Shown here piece by piece: positions 1 to 12,198 of a DNA stretch of 64,000 nt. Every line of letters starts with the position of its first letter. Position 1 is the first letter of the stretch. The stretch is from Channallabes apus (Eukaryota > Chordata > Actinopteri > Siluriformes > Clariidae). The stretch covers positions 24,104,454 through 24,168,453 of the forward strand of contig CM060124.1 of the NCBI GenBank assembly GCA_030522415.1, written 5' to 3'. The notes beneath the pieces are model-generated. The model was not told the DNA's origin. It saw only the letters and a program-made list of their open reading frames with translations, and made no database searches. The translations under genes were made by a program, and so were the position numbers.

Positions 1-183
1 TCTTACATTTGTGAATAAAATATCATTGTTTTTTTCAGAGATTTATTTTTGCAAAATAATATTTATGCAATATAATTACAGGCTCTGGATTCGTTTTTCG
101 TTTGCAGTATAAAACCAAAATACTGTACATCTTACTATTTTTGAGAGTTTCGTCGTAAAAAAAAATGTTTTTTTTTCCCAGAT
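1..183. repeat. Satellite-like repeat, left part, split by the ERV
   Basis: AT-rich unit of roughly 140 bp with the core AATATTTATGCAATATAA followed by GGCTCTGGATTCGTTTTTCG. The sequence resumes at 16162 after the retrovirus, and a colinear copy lies at 18239-18470. The left part ends in CAGAT, which is duplicated at 16162-16166, so the retrovirus landed inside this repeat. No coding potential is seen. Confidence 0.75.
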
Positions 184-606
184 TGTAAGGATTTCTTGTT
201 TTTGATCGACCCCGTCTAGTCAGTGCTCAGCCTGTATTTTGCTTCCCGCCTGGATCCAGGGAACCCCTCAATAATACACAAGTCCGTGATCAGTGAGACG
301 TTCCAAGTTTATTGTGGGAGAGAGCAGTATATATAGCACACACACACAAAGAACCAAAGAAGAGGGTGCAGAAGTGTTTACATTTGGTCAGGAATGTTTA
401 GAAAAGATAAGGAAAAGAAGAACATAAAAATTGGGAGTAGCTCTGCATTTACGAGCGTTTAACAGTTTTACGACCTTTAACACAAACTACTATAGGATGT
501 GTTTATTGAAAGTGCAGCTTGTGTCGAGGTAAGAGAAAGAAGTAACATTCTGTTCTCACGCACACAGAAAATCATAAAACATACTAAATATCAAATATTC
601 CCTACA
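184..606 (-). repeat. ERV 3' LTR
   Basis: On the minus strand it runs from TGTAGGGAATA to AATCCTTACA, with the usual TG...CA ends. It is nearly identical to 15739-16161. A TATA-like TATATATA (328-335) and an AATAAA poly(A) signal (minus strand, 308-313) are visible, giving a plausible U3-R-U5 order. Confidence 0.95.
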
Positions 607-607
607 G

Positions 608-619
608 TTCCCCCCTTTT
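608..619 (-). other. ERV polypurine tract
   Basis: The minus strand reads AAAAGGGGGGAA, directly before the TG of the 3' LTR. This is the expected primer site for plus-strand DNA synthesis and confirms the orientation. Confidence 0.85.
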
Positions 620-656
620 ATTCATAAGAAACATCGTTGAATAAAACTCAGAGCTT

Positions 657-1847
657 TCAAGAAGTCGCCGGCGGATAATAGGTCATCAGACACGGCGCAG
701 GAACATAACCTGAAACATACTTCTGTGCCAGGTGTTTCAGGAGACAAATGGTGGCTTCTTCGCAGATGGCAGGTGAAGCGGCAGACACCAGTAGATCATC
801 CGCGTAAGATAGGACAACAGAATCAATGGGGAGAGTTAGATCACCAAGTGCATCTCTTACTACAGCCGAAAAAACAGCCGGTGAGTCAACACAACCCTGC
901 GGAAGACGAGACCAGGTGAACTGCCGCCCCCTGTGGGTGAAGGTGAACAATGGCTGTGTCTGCTCTTCCACAGGAACACTGAAGAAGGCAGAGCAAAGGT
1001 CGATAACAGAGAAATGCGAATGATGACAAGGTATAGAGGAGATGATGGACAGCACATCAGGCACAACAGGTGCTACTGGGATAATTATGTCATTTATTTT
1101 TCTCAAATCTTGTGTAAATCTCCACGTACCATCAGGTTTCAGTACTGGATTAACATGTGTGTTATAAGAACTTACACATGGTTTAATAACACCCTGCTTG
1201 AGCAATGAGCTTAAAATTTCATCTATTCCTGAGGCCTTGGCCTCGGAGAGTGGATATTGTTTGATGTACACAGGTTGCAAATGTTTTAATTTAGCTTCAT
1301 AAGGAACACAGTGTACTAACCCCACCTCATCCTTATGTTCAGCCCACAGACTGCTCGGCACACATTCAAGGGCAGCAGGAATAGAGCTGTTCTGTGAAGA
1401 AAGGAAACAATTATTTACACGCATATTTGTGAGGTGGGAAAAAGGAACTGAATCAGGCACTTCAACAGTCAGTTTTGCGCCAGAAAAAGTCAAGGACATG
1501 TGTAATCTGCTCATTAAATCGCGTCCTAGCAGATTAAAAGGACAATCAGGCATACAGACAAAACGATGAGAGAGATGAATTCCCTTATCTAAAGGACATG
1601 TTACAGTTACCTGAGGAGTGAAATAATTTCGTTGAGCAACCCCTTCAATTCCCACAGAGCTGATACTTTTATTCGAGAGCGGTCCCTCATAATCACGACC
1701 CAAAGACGACATTGTAGCTCCCGTATCCACCAAAAAAGAGAATACAGAACCATCTATACACAATTCTATAAAGGGCAACTCATTAACCTGAGGTGACTCG
1801 AAAGTACAAAGTAACATCGCGGGGCTGGAACTCTGCGGGCATCCCTA
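657..1847 (-). pseudogene. pol: ERV protease and truncated reverse transcriptase
   Basis: One open frame follows the gag UAG (1845-1847) and runs to a stop at 657. The aspartic protease motif LVDTGA sits about 41 codons after the UAG. RT fingers and palm follow, with QDLRKIND, a PQG turn and the catalytic YADDLL near the end. After the RT segment LLKHLAQK the protein becomes unrelated residues and stops, so the thumb, connection, RNase H and integrase are gone. The deletion junction is near 705-720. The protease is intact in its visible motifs; the RT cannot be functional. The first ATG (1817) lies 10 codons after the UAG, which suggests translation by readthrough of gag rather than initiation here. 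Confidence 0.88.
1845..1847 (-). promoter_or_regulatory. gag-pro UAG in one frame (readthrough type)
   Basis: The nucleocapsid frame ends in TAG followed by GGATGC, and the protease frame continues in the same register. Gammaretroviruses make Gag-Pol by suppressing exactly such a UAG followed by a G-rich context and a pseudoknot. I have not folded the downstream RNA. Confidence 0.65.
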
Positions 1848-3392
1848 TGCATCATATGCTCCTACCTGCATCCCTGAGAAGGGATTGGGTCTATATTGCT
1901 GCTGCTGTTGTTGTGGTTGTACTCGCTGTGGTGGCTGCTGTGAAGGATTAGGAGAAAACACCTTATTAGCATCATGCCATTGATCATCATTCAATCGATT
2001 GTACACATTTTGTCCACTACGTCCCTCATCAAGGGCCTTCGTGCGACATTCACGAGCCCAATGACCTTCTTTATAACAATAATAATAATAACCAGATCTA
2101 CGGGGTGCACTCTGACCCTGCAGACCTCCTCTACCTCTTCCACAGCCTCCTCTACCCCCCTTTTATCCACCTCTGTGTCCTTCACTCTCCACAAACAAAC
2201 ATGCCACTTGTCTAAAATACTGTCTCCTTCCAGTGTTCTCACACGCTCACCTAATTTTTTAATAGTCGTTGTAGAACGGTCTGACAATTGAAACTTTAAA
2301 ATCTTCATGATTTCTGGTCGACAATTATTCAAGAAGGTGGTAAGGAAAAGTGGGTTAGGGTTTTCTTCAGGAAGGGGCATACCACCCAAAAGGGTCCAGG
2401 TCTCTCGAAACCTCTCGAGAAACCTGGATGTGGTCTAACTCTTTTCTTGTTTACAATTAGTTAACTGTGACAGATCCTGACTAGCTTGTTGACGTGCAAG
2501 AAGATAAGTAGTTAGCTCATCTTTTAAAAGTTTCATAGCCTCATTAGAATTACCCCAAAGAAAATCATATTCCTTCTTTTTTCGTCTCCCCCCTCCCTCT
2601 ACGTCTTCATGTTTCACCACTACAGTCCATCTGTCTTTTTCAGGATCTAAACATTTTACCGTCTTTATCAAATCAGCCTCATCGTACCCATCTCCCAAAA
2701 CCGATTGCAAAATAAAGCGATAATCCGCACCCACGAGCTGACAGTGCCTGGAAGCCTTTATCAGCATATCAACAAAATGCAAAGGTTTGTTGGGAGAAGG
2801 GAGCATCTTAATAATGTCCTTCAGCGTGCTTAAGGATGGTGGAAGGATTTTTGGACCCTTTGGTCCCATAGAGAAAACAAACGCAGTGTTTTCTTGTCGA
2901 GGTTTGGGGCGAGACCTCTCATCCGGACCTTCATCGTCCGAGTTATCAAAATCCTCACCATCAGTATCCTCGGGATCATCCGAAAGAGGGCTGTCAGGAG
3001 TTCGTCCTGACACCTTCTTGGGAGTCTTTCCCTTTCCTGAGGCACACACTTCCGACGAAGGTGAGCACGGTTTTGTGGGTACGGGAGAGACAGGCACAGA
3101 TGGGCAGCTCACAAAAGGATTAGTGGGATTCAAATTAGGATAAATTTTCTCAATTATTTGTTGGTTAGATGCTGATGTTTCTATGTCAACATGATATGGA
3201 GGAGGGATCGGAAAGGTTGAATGAACGGGCGGCTTGAATTTTGTTTCGGATGTGACCTTTGGAATCTTTTTCTTCTGTATCTTAGTTTCTTTTATGTCTA
3301 AGTATTTATCCCAAAGAGCTTTCATTTCTACCCATTTTTGATAACATGAACCCATGTAAGGATAATCCCATCCTGGGTCACCCATACCCTCA
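1845..3392 (-). pseudogene. gag: ERV gag, capsid to nucleocapsid portion
   Basis: Continuation of gag after the inserted DNA element. The frame is open from 3392 to a TAG at 2435-2437, then in the same frame to about 2115, where a frameshift moves it to the frame that contains the nucleocapsid and ends at TAG 1845-1847. The linker before capsid is proline- and acid-rich. The part after the first TAG has an RFRETWTLL segment typical of the capsid C-terminal half. The single zinc knuckle (about 2048-2095) reads YCYKEGHWAREC: the first Cys of the CCHC set is Tyr. A Gln/Pro-rich tail follows. One internal nonsense codon, one frameshift and the knuckle change mean a dead gene. Family assignment is by motif. 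Confidence 0.82.
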
Positions 3393-3419
3393 TACAGATG
3401 TCGCCATTAAAAACCTGCG

Positions 3420-3700
3420 TTTCGAGAAAAGGGATCCCGTGACTTGCCGCGGCTTTGCGCGGCTGCGTGCGGGAAGCTGTGAACATGCCCTTCATTACCT
3501 GTAGGGGGCAGTCGTGTTTCAGTCTGAAGTATTGTGTGTCTACTGAAGCCGAAAATGTGTGCAAATTAAACTGCGCATGCGTGTTTGGAGACGCTGTGCC
3601 CGCGCTGTGTATCAGTCGGTTGGGAATCATCACGGAGGTACAACACGGCGTGGCTGGAGCTGGAGTTTGTCGTGTTCGAGGTAAGTTTAGCTTTCTTTTT
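3420..3700 (+). repeat. Left subterminal region, partly duplicated at 4351-4480
   Basis: A block beginning TTTCAGTCTGAAGTATTGTG and running to TTGGGAATCATCACGGAGG occurs at about 3518-3638 and again at 4351-4480. Part of the same block (with CTGTAGGG-GCAGTCGT) occurs inverted at 61855-61975. At 3680 a splice-donor-like GTTCGAG/GTAAGT follows. This could be the first, non-coding exon of the gene family whose last exon lies at 4902-5076; that is inference. Confidence 0.55.
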
Positions 3701-4901
3701 TGGATGTGATTCTCGCTTTCATGACTCCCAATTAATGTTCATCTTAATCTCAGGACGTACAATTAGCAATTTCAGTTTTTAATAGTGTGGAGATTCACAA
3801 AACACCGTTTTCGTGTAAAAACCTGAACCTACGGAGCCCCCATGGGTCCTGTGGTAAATAAATAAATAAATAAAATAATAACGAACCGAGCGCGCGGATT
3901 AATACACCGAGATGTGTGTTTCTTACCCCCAACCCGAGTGAAAACGGCGTCTTCAGACAAAGCCTCGCCAGTTAGATGCCATTTCTGAACAAACTGAGTC
4001 GTGTGTGTTAAAGCATTAAATGGTAAAAGAGCACTAGCAATAAACGTTTTTTTTTCTGAAGCCGAACTTTATTAATGAGTTACGAGTAAAGAACCTGTAC
4101 ATATGTTCATACAGTATTGACAGCAGCTCTAATTTACTGCGGTAAAGCCAGCCGCGGTTCAGAAAAACACGGTCAAGCCAGCCGCGATTGATTTTAGTGC
4201 GCGCGCATATTACAGCGATTACGGTAGTTTCATGAACAACACAGAGAGAATGCCCCATATCTGAAAAATGCTGCAGTAAAATAGTTTCATATGTGGTGTG
4301 TATATAGTATGGGACGTCCTGAATAAGAACTGATCATTGTTTTTTTTCTGTTTCAGTCTGAAGTATTGTGTGTCTACTGAAGCCGAAAATGTGTGCACAT
4401 TAAACTGCGCATGCGTGTTTGGAGTCGCTGTGTGTGCCCGCGCTGTGTACAGTATCAGTCGGTTGGGAATCATCACGGAGGATCTCTTTGATGATTGCCT
4501 GGTAAAGCATTGTTTTCTTATTAATTATACAATTTATTAATACCTTGAATATAGTGTTTGTTGTATTGGACAGAAGCATATAAATGCAAATGAATATATA
4601 AATATGAGTAATTATTGAACGAATTTTCATGTTTGGACTAACCCTTTTAAATACAAACTCAGCATTCATCATAGGATTTCCTGACACTGTAAAGCCATCT
4701 CATGCCATGTTTTACTGATGCAAGATAAAGCAATTTAACCCAAGTTTAACAATATGAAGTATATGAAGTGATGGTCATTTTTTTATTATCATTTATTTTT
4801 ATTATTATTTTTTTCTCAATGAAGTCAGCACAGGTTGAAGCAATTCAGATTTTTTTTGCTTCTCAAAATAAATGATTTATTTTCTTGTACATTTTATGCA
4901 G

Positions 4902-5076
4902 GGGGACAGACGAAGTGACACCTTCTTAAAATCCTTGTCGTCCGTGCTGTTGAAGGGGAAGAACCGGTTGGTGTAGCCATAATCCTTGAAGGAGAGGCTA
5001 TTTTCAGAAAGTTCTTCTAGAAACTTGATGGGATTAAGCTATCACCAAAAGTGCAAGCTTTAAAGATGAAGTTATC
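4902..5076 (+). pseudogene. Last-exon fragment of a high-copy uncharacterised fish gene
   Basis: A pyrimidine-rich stretch and TTTTATGCAG look like a splice acceptor. The frame that follows contains EGEEPVGVAIILEGEAIFRK, then a TAG and more related residues up to a TAA at about 5076. I recall this valine/isoleucine-rich motif from the C-terminal exon of a very abundant, uncharacterised fish protein family; this is memory, not a search. The start needs a frameshift and the internal TAG breaks the frame, so it is a relic. A long AT-rich tail with AATAAA (about 5480) resembles its 3' UTR. Confidence 0.4.
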
Positions 5077-5638
5077 ATCTTAAAACATTTGATTTGGCTT
5101 GACTACAAGTGTTTACATGTTGTGTTTACATGTTCAGCTTAAAATGTTTTCATGCATTAAGGTTTCAATGGCATACTTTTAAGTGCACTAGTCCAGAGTG
5201 CTGATTTGAAAGTTGCAACTTCACTGCTTCAGAGGGCTATTACGTTTTAACGTTTATTCTACAGTTTGTTTAAAGTATTTTCTGCTGCATTTTATTTCTA
5301 AATGAATGCTGTATTTTATTTATTTATTATTTTACACAATTTTGTTTAAAGCAAGTATTTCAGGCCCTGGTGCCGTGCAGTTTTTTTCTATGGATGCAAA
5401 ATTTAGCTGAATGCACTTTTATTAAAAAGACAACTTGGATCTAGACTGTGAATGTCATAAATATTTGGTAATGTTGGTGAATAAACTGTTTAATTATATT
5501 TTAGTTGTGTGATTTATGAAAGATATAGATGAAATAATTACTTAAGTTTCTTTCCAAAACATAAATTAGCAATGTTTACATTATTATAGGGAGTAATATA
5601 AATTGATAAAACCAAGTAAGGGAAAATCTCACAGAACA

Positions 5639-5692
<54 letters not shown>

Positions 5693-5848
5693 ATTCAGGG
5701 CTATTTATGATGGAGACACCTTTTTACATTTTAAATATGTAAAACCTCCGCTGCGTGTATTCATTCACAGGCTGCAGCGCGCGCACAGAGAAATAGGAGA
5801 CTGTGGTGTATGAGTGGATTGGAGAGAATAGAGCTGTTCAGTTACTAT

Positions 5849-5890
<42 letters not shown>
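5639..5890. repeat. Microsatellites (TG)n(TA)n and (AT)n
   Basis: TG/TA repeats at 5639-5688 and AT repeats at 5852-5890, separated by about 160 bp of unique-looking sequence without an open frame of note. Confidence 0.95.
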
Positions 5891-5893
<3 letters not shown>

Positions 5894-5894
5894 A

Positions 5895-6150
5895 TATGAT
5901 CTTTTTGAGTTATAATGTTTTTTTTATTATTCATAAGAAAACCTTTCAGTTTTGTAAATATTCTAGTTATAGTGTGTTATGTTTTTCTTTAGGTTAAACG
6001 GTTTTGAGAATTAGACCATCCAGCTAAGATAAATATTATGTCGTTTATTGATAAAATCTGGATTAAGGATAATTTATTTTATTTAATTTGTATTTTTCAC
6101 CTCCCCCCCCTGAGGGATTGCCACCATATTGTGGTCAAGGGGGTTTGCGT
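5895..6150 (+). repeat. Partial copy of repeat block C
   Basis: Matches 10690-10915 in the same orientation, from ATTATTCATAAGA-AACCTTTCAG to CCTGAGGGATTGCCACC. See the fuller copies at 10290-12060 and 37400-39235. Confidence 0.8.
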
Positions 6151-6694
6151 GCCACAGTGACCTTAAGAGCTATACCAACAGGTAATATATAATATTTGTA
6201 ATATTGTGCAATATGTGCTATCCGCTAGCAAACTTTAGCGATTTTTTTTGCAAACGTTTCTTTACAGAACATCACCATAAACACAGATACAAGACTAAAG
6301 GTAATATACATACAATGAAAACTTGTCATAAAAATCTTTATTAATGGCAAAAATGACTTAACATTTATGGGTCTGTTTGCTCGAGTGAGCAGCCATGTTG
6401 AAAACTTCGCTTAGCCCTTCGTTTGAAGTGAGGTCCTGAAAAATCTTCATTTGGAGGGCTATCTGGCCCTTCCCCGCTCCCCCTACACCTCCAACCAAAA
6501 GAGAAATGAGACACCTCTACCCCTGCACGTGAACGCGCCAAATGGAAGAGTAGGGGGAAGGGTTGGGATTCAGCCTTAATATTGGAGCAATAAAATTTAC
6601 TTAAAATCTGTGTCCAAATTGTTATGAGGATTTTATCAAGTAAATCTTACAAGTTCTTTTTTTCAGTGCATGGGTGAACACGATGTTTTAAGAA

Positions 6695-6756
<62 letters not shown>

Positions 6757-7199
6757 GTGTGTGTGTGTGTGACCGGTGCAACTCACACGTCCTATTCCAT
6801 TGTCATTCAGACACATTCAGCGCGTTCAGACACAAGCAGTGCCAAATGCAGTGGACTCACATTCAGTACAGCAGGCCAGGATATAGTCTGTGAATACGGA
6901 CGTAAAACTAACAGCAGATTAAACAGCTAAATGTAAAAGTATAAATATGATCCCTGTCAGTCTCCTAATCTAGTGACTGTTTGTCAGAAATCAGTATTGT
7001 GAAAGTATTTTAACAAAATTCTAGCCATATGGCAATATTAGTATATTAGTTTGACACCAATAGACAATCCACTTCAGAAAAATAGTTTTTAAAATGCATT
7101 CACTTACTTGGCGAACATTAATGATTTGATTCGAGGTTTGCACACTAAGACTCAGAAAAAGTGAAATAAAATGATTGCTGTTTAAATGGCATGTGTTTA
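6151..7199. other. Non-coding stretch inside the 11.8-kb element
   Basis: Contains a pyrimidine-rich palindrome-like patch near 6440-6570 (GGGCTATCTGGCCCTTCCCC, then CTACCCCTGCACGTGAACGC), which looks like a MITE remnant, and (AT)n(GT)n at 6699-6771. I see no gene. Confidence 0.6.
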
Positions 7200-7563
7200 T
7201 CCTGTTTTGTCAGGTAACAGAACCTAAACACCTGTGCTGTATATCAGACAGCGATGGAGAGAGTGTAGATTACACACAGGTGCTCTCTAGTCATTAGCAC
7301 TCATCAGGCAATGTCTATGGCCAACTGACTGCACTCAGACCAAAGGGGGCTGAATAATTACACACACCCCACTTTTCAGTTATTTATTTGTAAAAAAAAA
7401 AATGTTTGAAATCATGTATGATTTTCGTTCCACTTCTCGCGTGTACACCACTTTGTATTGGTCTTTCACGTGGAATTCCAATAAAATTGATTCATGTTTG
7501 TGGCTGTAATGTGACAAAATGTGGAAAAGTTCACGGGGGGCGAATACTTTTGCAAGGCACTGT
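7200..7563 (-). mobile_element. End of a Tc1-like MITE
   Basis: The stretch ends in GCGAATACTTTTGCAAGGCACTGTA, the outer end of a widespread fish Tc1-type inverted repeat, preceded by the usual AAATGTGGAAAAGTTCA-like subterminal sequence. A matching opposite end is not seen nearby. It is a non-coding fragment. Confidence 0.6.
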
Positions 7564-8113
7564 AGTTGTCCTGAGATTTAACATTGTTACCAATAATAGG
7601 CTGAGGCATTCTCTGTCCATGCTCATAAGGAATCCCTCAATGTTTTTCAATTAGGGGACAGAAGCAGATCAGCCATGTTGTAGTTCAGGTGAAGAGGCGA
7701 GGTCACAGGAGGTCAATCTGAATGTTGATTATACAGTATATAACATATAATATGTGTGCGTGTATTATACATGTTGATTATACTAATATTTAGCATTATG
7801 AGGAGTGATAGGCTGAGGATGTAAGTGATTCATTAGTGTTTTTGGCAAAAGTTTTGAACTGACATTTCACTTTTTTGTCACGCTATTTCATCAGGTGGCA
7901 ATGCTGTCCGGTCCTAGTGCAGTCAGAGGGGAAGAGTTAGGGTCAAAGCCATTGTTCACCCCCAAAAAAACTTTACTCACCATTTACTCCTTAAGTGGTT
8001 CCAAACTTTAATGATTTTCTTTATTTTGTTGAATACAAAATAAGATATTGGGGAAAAAAGGGGATTGGGGGATGGGGTATTAGTTGGAGTCATAGGTAGC
8101 AAACCTACGCCCT

Positions 8114-8146
<33 letters not shown>

Positions 8147-8589
8147 ATATATATGGAAATATAATTAATATTTTCGTGTTTAATTACAAAAAAAAAAAAC
8201 ATTTTAATGGTTAGTGATTGTTGCAGACATTTACACTATTTTTGAGAACTATTAAGTTCTCCTTCAACGTGTCATAGCCGATAACTGCCCCTTTGAAGCC
8301 TTTGAATGGTGTTAAAAATACTTGCAAAACAAGTATTGCAGCCATACATTGGAGGGAACTTCTGAGGTGGTCAGTGATTGATGGCACGGTCGGTCGGAGG
8401 GGGTTGTGATCACACCTATAGATCTTTCGTTCTAGGCTATCGGTCAAATATCTCTCCACTTGGAAGCAAAAACGTGCAAGGGATTTCAGCATCTCGACGC
8501 ACATACTAAGCTGTTTATAAAGTAGTCACTGTTTGTTTTTTCATTTTGTAATCTTTCCCGTGTTTACCGTGTACTGCACAATGTATATT
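7564..8589. other. Non-coding stretch
   Basis: AT-rich, with a (GT)n run at 8115-8143. The short frame at 8211-8504 (minus) has no recognisable motif. I see no supportable gene. Confidence 0.6.
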
Positions 8590-9640
<1,051 letters not shown>

Positions 9641-9892
9641 TGTTATAAAAACTCTAAATTTGTGCAATTACTCCATCCCGCCCTTATCAATGATAGTATA
9701 GTAATGATGTCGCTGTTGATTATCTGTTCTTGTGCTTTTGAAAAATAAATATTTTTTTCTAAGAACATGTAATAGGATAGTGTTTATTGCATATATGTAT
9801 GTTTTTTTGTAATAGGCAAGTATATCAAAATAATTTAACTGTTTAATAGACATGGGTGTTTTTTTTACAGATTCACTGTAAAACATGAAAAT

Positions 9893-10154
9893 AATAATAA
9901 CCTATTTGTGAGGTAGAATTAACCCAACATTCCAGTTAAAATGAACCAACAAACCCCAAACATATGGGTAGAACATTTGAACCATTTATGTGGTAGAATT
10001 AACCCAGCATTATAGTTAAATATGACCTAGCATTTGGATTGAATATTTAACCCATCTTGCTGGGTTAAATTAACCCAGCATTTAGTTAGTCCTATATTTA
10101 CCCAGCAGCTGGGTTAAAAACAACCCAGATTGTTTTTAACCCAGCATTTTTTAG

Positions 10155-10156
<2 letters not shown>
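9893..10156. mobile_element. MITE with AACCCAGC palindromes
   Basis: Repeated GCTGGGTTAA and AACCCAGC words, ending AACCCAGCATTTTTTAGGGT, are typical of a common fish hAT-type miniature element. A similar fragment is at 59590-59720. It is followed directly by (TA)n at 10157-10208. Confidence 0.55.

Positions 10157-10220
<64 letters not shown>
10157..10220. repeat. Microsatellite (TA)n(CA)n
   Basis: Uninterrupted TA repeats followed by a short CA run. Confidence 0.95.
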
Positions 10221-10289
10221 GACATGCGTGTGTCATTTTAATTCAAATGAACATTTTAATCTGTGCATGGGCGTCAACTCGCACGTTCT

Positions 10290-12060
10290 GTAATGTTCCA
10301 TTGTCTTTTAGAGCCCATTACTAAAGCAGGTTACTAAAACCTGGCTTACTACCTATAAAAAATATTTCAATTTAACTCATGGGTCTCAATCACAGATGAC
10401 ACGACAAATTATATACTCTGAAACGTTAATTTGAACATTTAAAATGTTAATACAAAAATACAAAAACATGAATACTAATGTTATCATGGTGTAAATTATT
10501 AACATTAGGTTAGGTCCTGCCCTTAATTAATTCATATTATAATTACTTTTACATAGTATAGTTACTGGACTGACATTACCAAAACTAGCTATTTGATTTA
10601 GCCTTTCTAAAATCAACCCATATATCATTTATAATCAGAAAACATAAAACATATTATGATCTGTTCAACAGCCCATCTGTTTTAATTTAGTTTGTATTTT
10701 TTATTATTCATAAGACAACCTTTCAGTTTTGTAAATATTTTAGTTATAGTGTGTTAAGTCTTACTTTAGGTTAAACGTTTTTGAGAATTTGACCATCCAG
10801 CTTAGATAAATGTTATGTCATTGATAAAATCTGGATTAAGGATATTTTATTATATAATTGTATATATATATATTTTAGTTTCCCCCTGAGGGATTGCCAC
10901 CTTATTGTGGTGTGGGGGTTTGCGTGCCTCAACACAATTCAGCAAATACAATACTGTTACTATACAGTAAGGCCAGGTAAAAACAGTGCTCGAACATGAT
11001 GCCCCCCTCCCCCCACCCCCCACCCCGTGTTGTCTGGTCTAGAACGGCGCTGCCTCTGACCGTCTTTTGTATTGTAAATGAGTATTCTCACTCACCTTCC
11101 AATCCCCCCAGCGCGCACACTCTGTTTGTACTGTAAACTGTACTGTAACTGTGTTTGCTAGGGCACTTGGTTATACACAGTACTTTAATGTATGGAACAC
11201 TTACTTAACTTACTGGTTTGGTTTAAATATTGCTTATTACCTTATTCAACAAAATAAATTCATTATTAACGTATTGAAGTATTTTAGTTAAGGACAAAAA
11301 CTGTGCTTGTGTTTAGAACTGCTGAACAGCCGAAAACACACACACACCCATCCCCCCGCCAAAAACACACACGCACACACAGAGCAATTAACACCAGGAG
11401 TGGAAGGTGAGAAACCTCAATGGAGAATACCAAGTTTGTCGTTGCTCTTTTGGAGTTCTTAAAACCCAAAACATTTATTTATACTGAGAAAAAATTATTA
11501 TGGGTCACAATCACAAACACAAATACATATAATCAAGTGTTTAACTGGTTTCATTTGTTTCTATGATCAATAATTATTATTATTATTTTCAGCCCAACTC
11601 TTTGACTATTTAAAACAAAGTTGTGTCCCATTTTTTGCCCATTGAAGTTTGAACTTGAAATTGAAGTAAACAATTTTTAAATACCCAAACAATCCCCCAA
11701 AATTAAAACACGCAAAACATGACTTTAACAATTCAATTTATTCTTCCAAAACTAGTCAAAGTTAAAACAGTAATTTATATAAAACAGATGAATACATGTT
11801 GTCTTTTTGCTTAAAGTTCATTAAACAACCCGGATACACCAGCTGCTTATAAGTCTCTATCTATAGTCCTTTTACATTAAAATAAAAAATTTTCAAATAT
11901 CAAAACTATTACATATTTGTTATTAATAATGTTATTACTTAACAGTTTAAGTCTTTGTTTCCCCCAAAGTACTGTATCAGACATTTTGCAGTTCTATGTT
12001 CAGAATATACAGTAGACCTGATCAAACATCATTCTAAAGCTGTCGGACTGTGACGTCATC
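10290..12060 (+). repeat. Repeat block C, copy 1
   Basis: About 1.75 kb that reappears inverted at 37400-39235 inside a different TA-flanked element. Landmarks are GGTTAGGTCCTGCCC, CCTGAGGGATTGCCACC, AACTGCTGAACAGC and the terminal GCTGTCGGACTGTGACGTCA at 12040-12059. No open frame of coding quality is shared by the copies. Confidence 0.85.
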
Positions 12061-12061
12061 G

Positions 12062-12166
12062 CTACCGCAGATCAGTTCATCAACTTGTAATATATACATT
12101 TTAGGAATATATTAACATGTGCAGACATTTAAGGGTGCGCTGCCCTCTCTTGCCCCTGCGTAGAGC

Positions 12167-12198
<32 letters not shown>

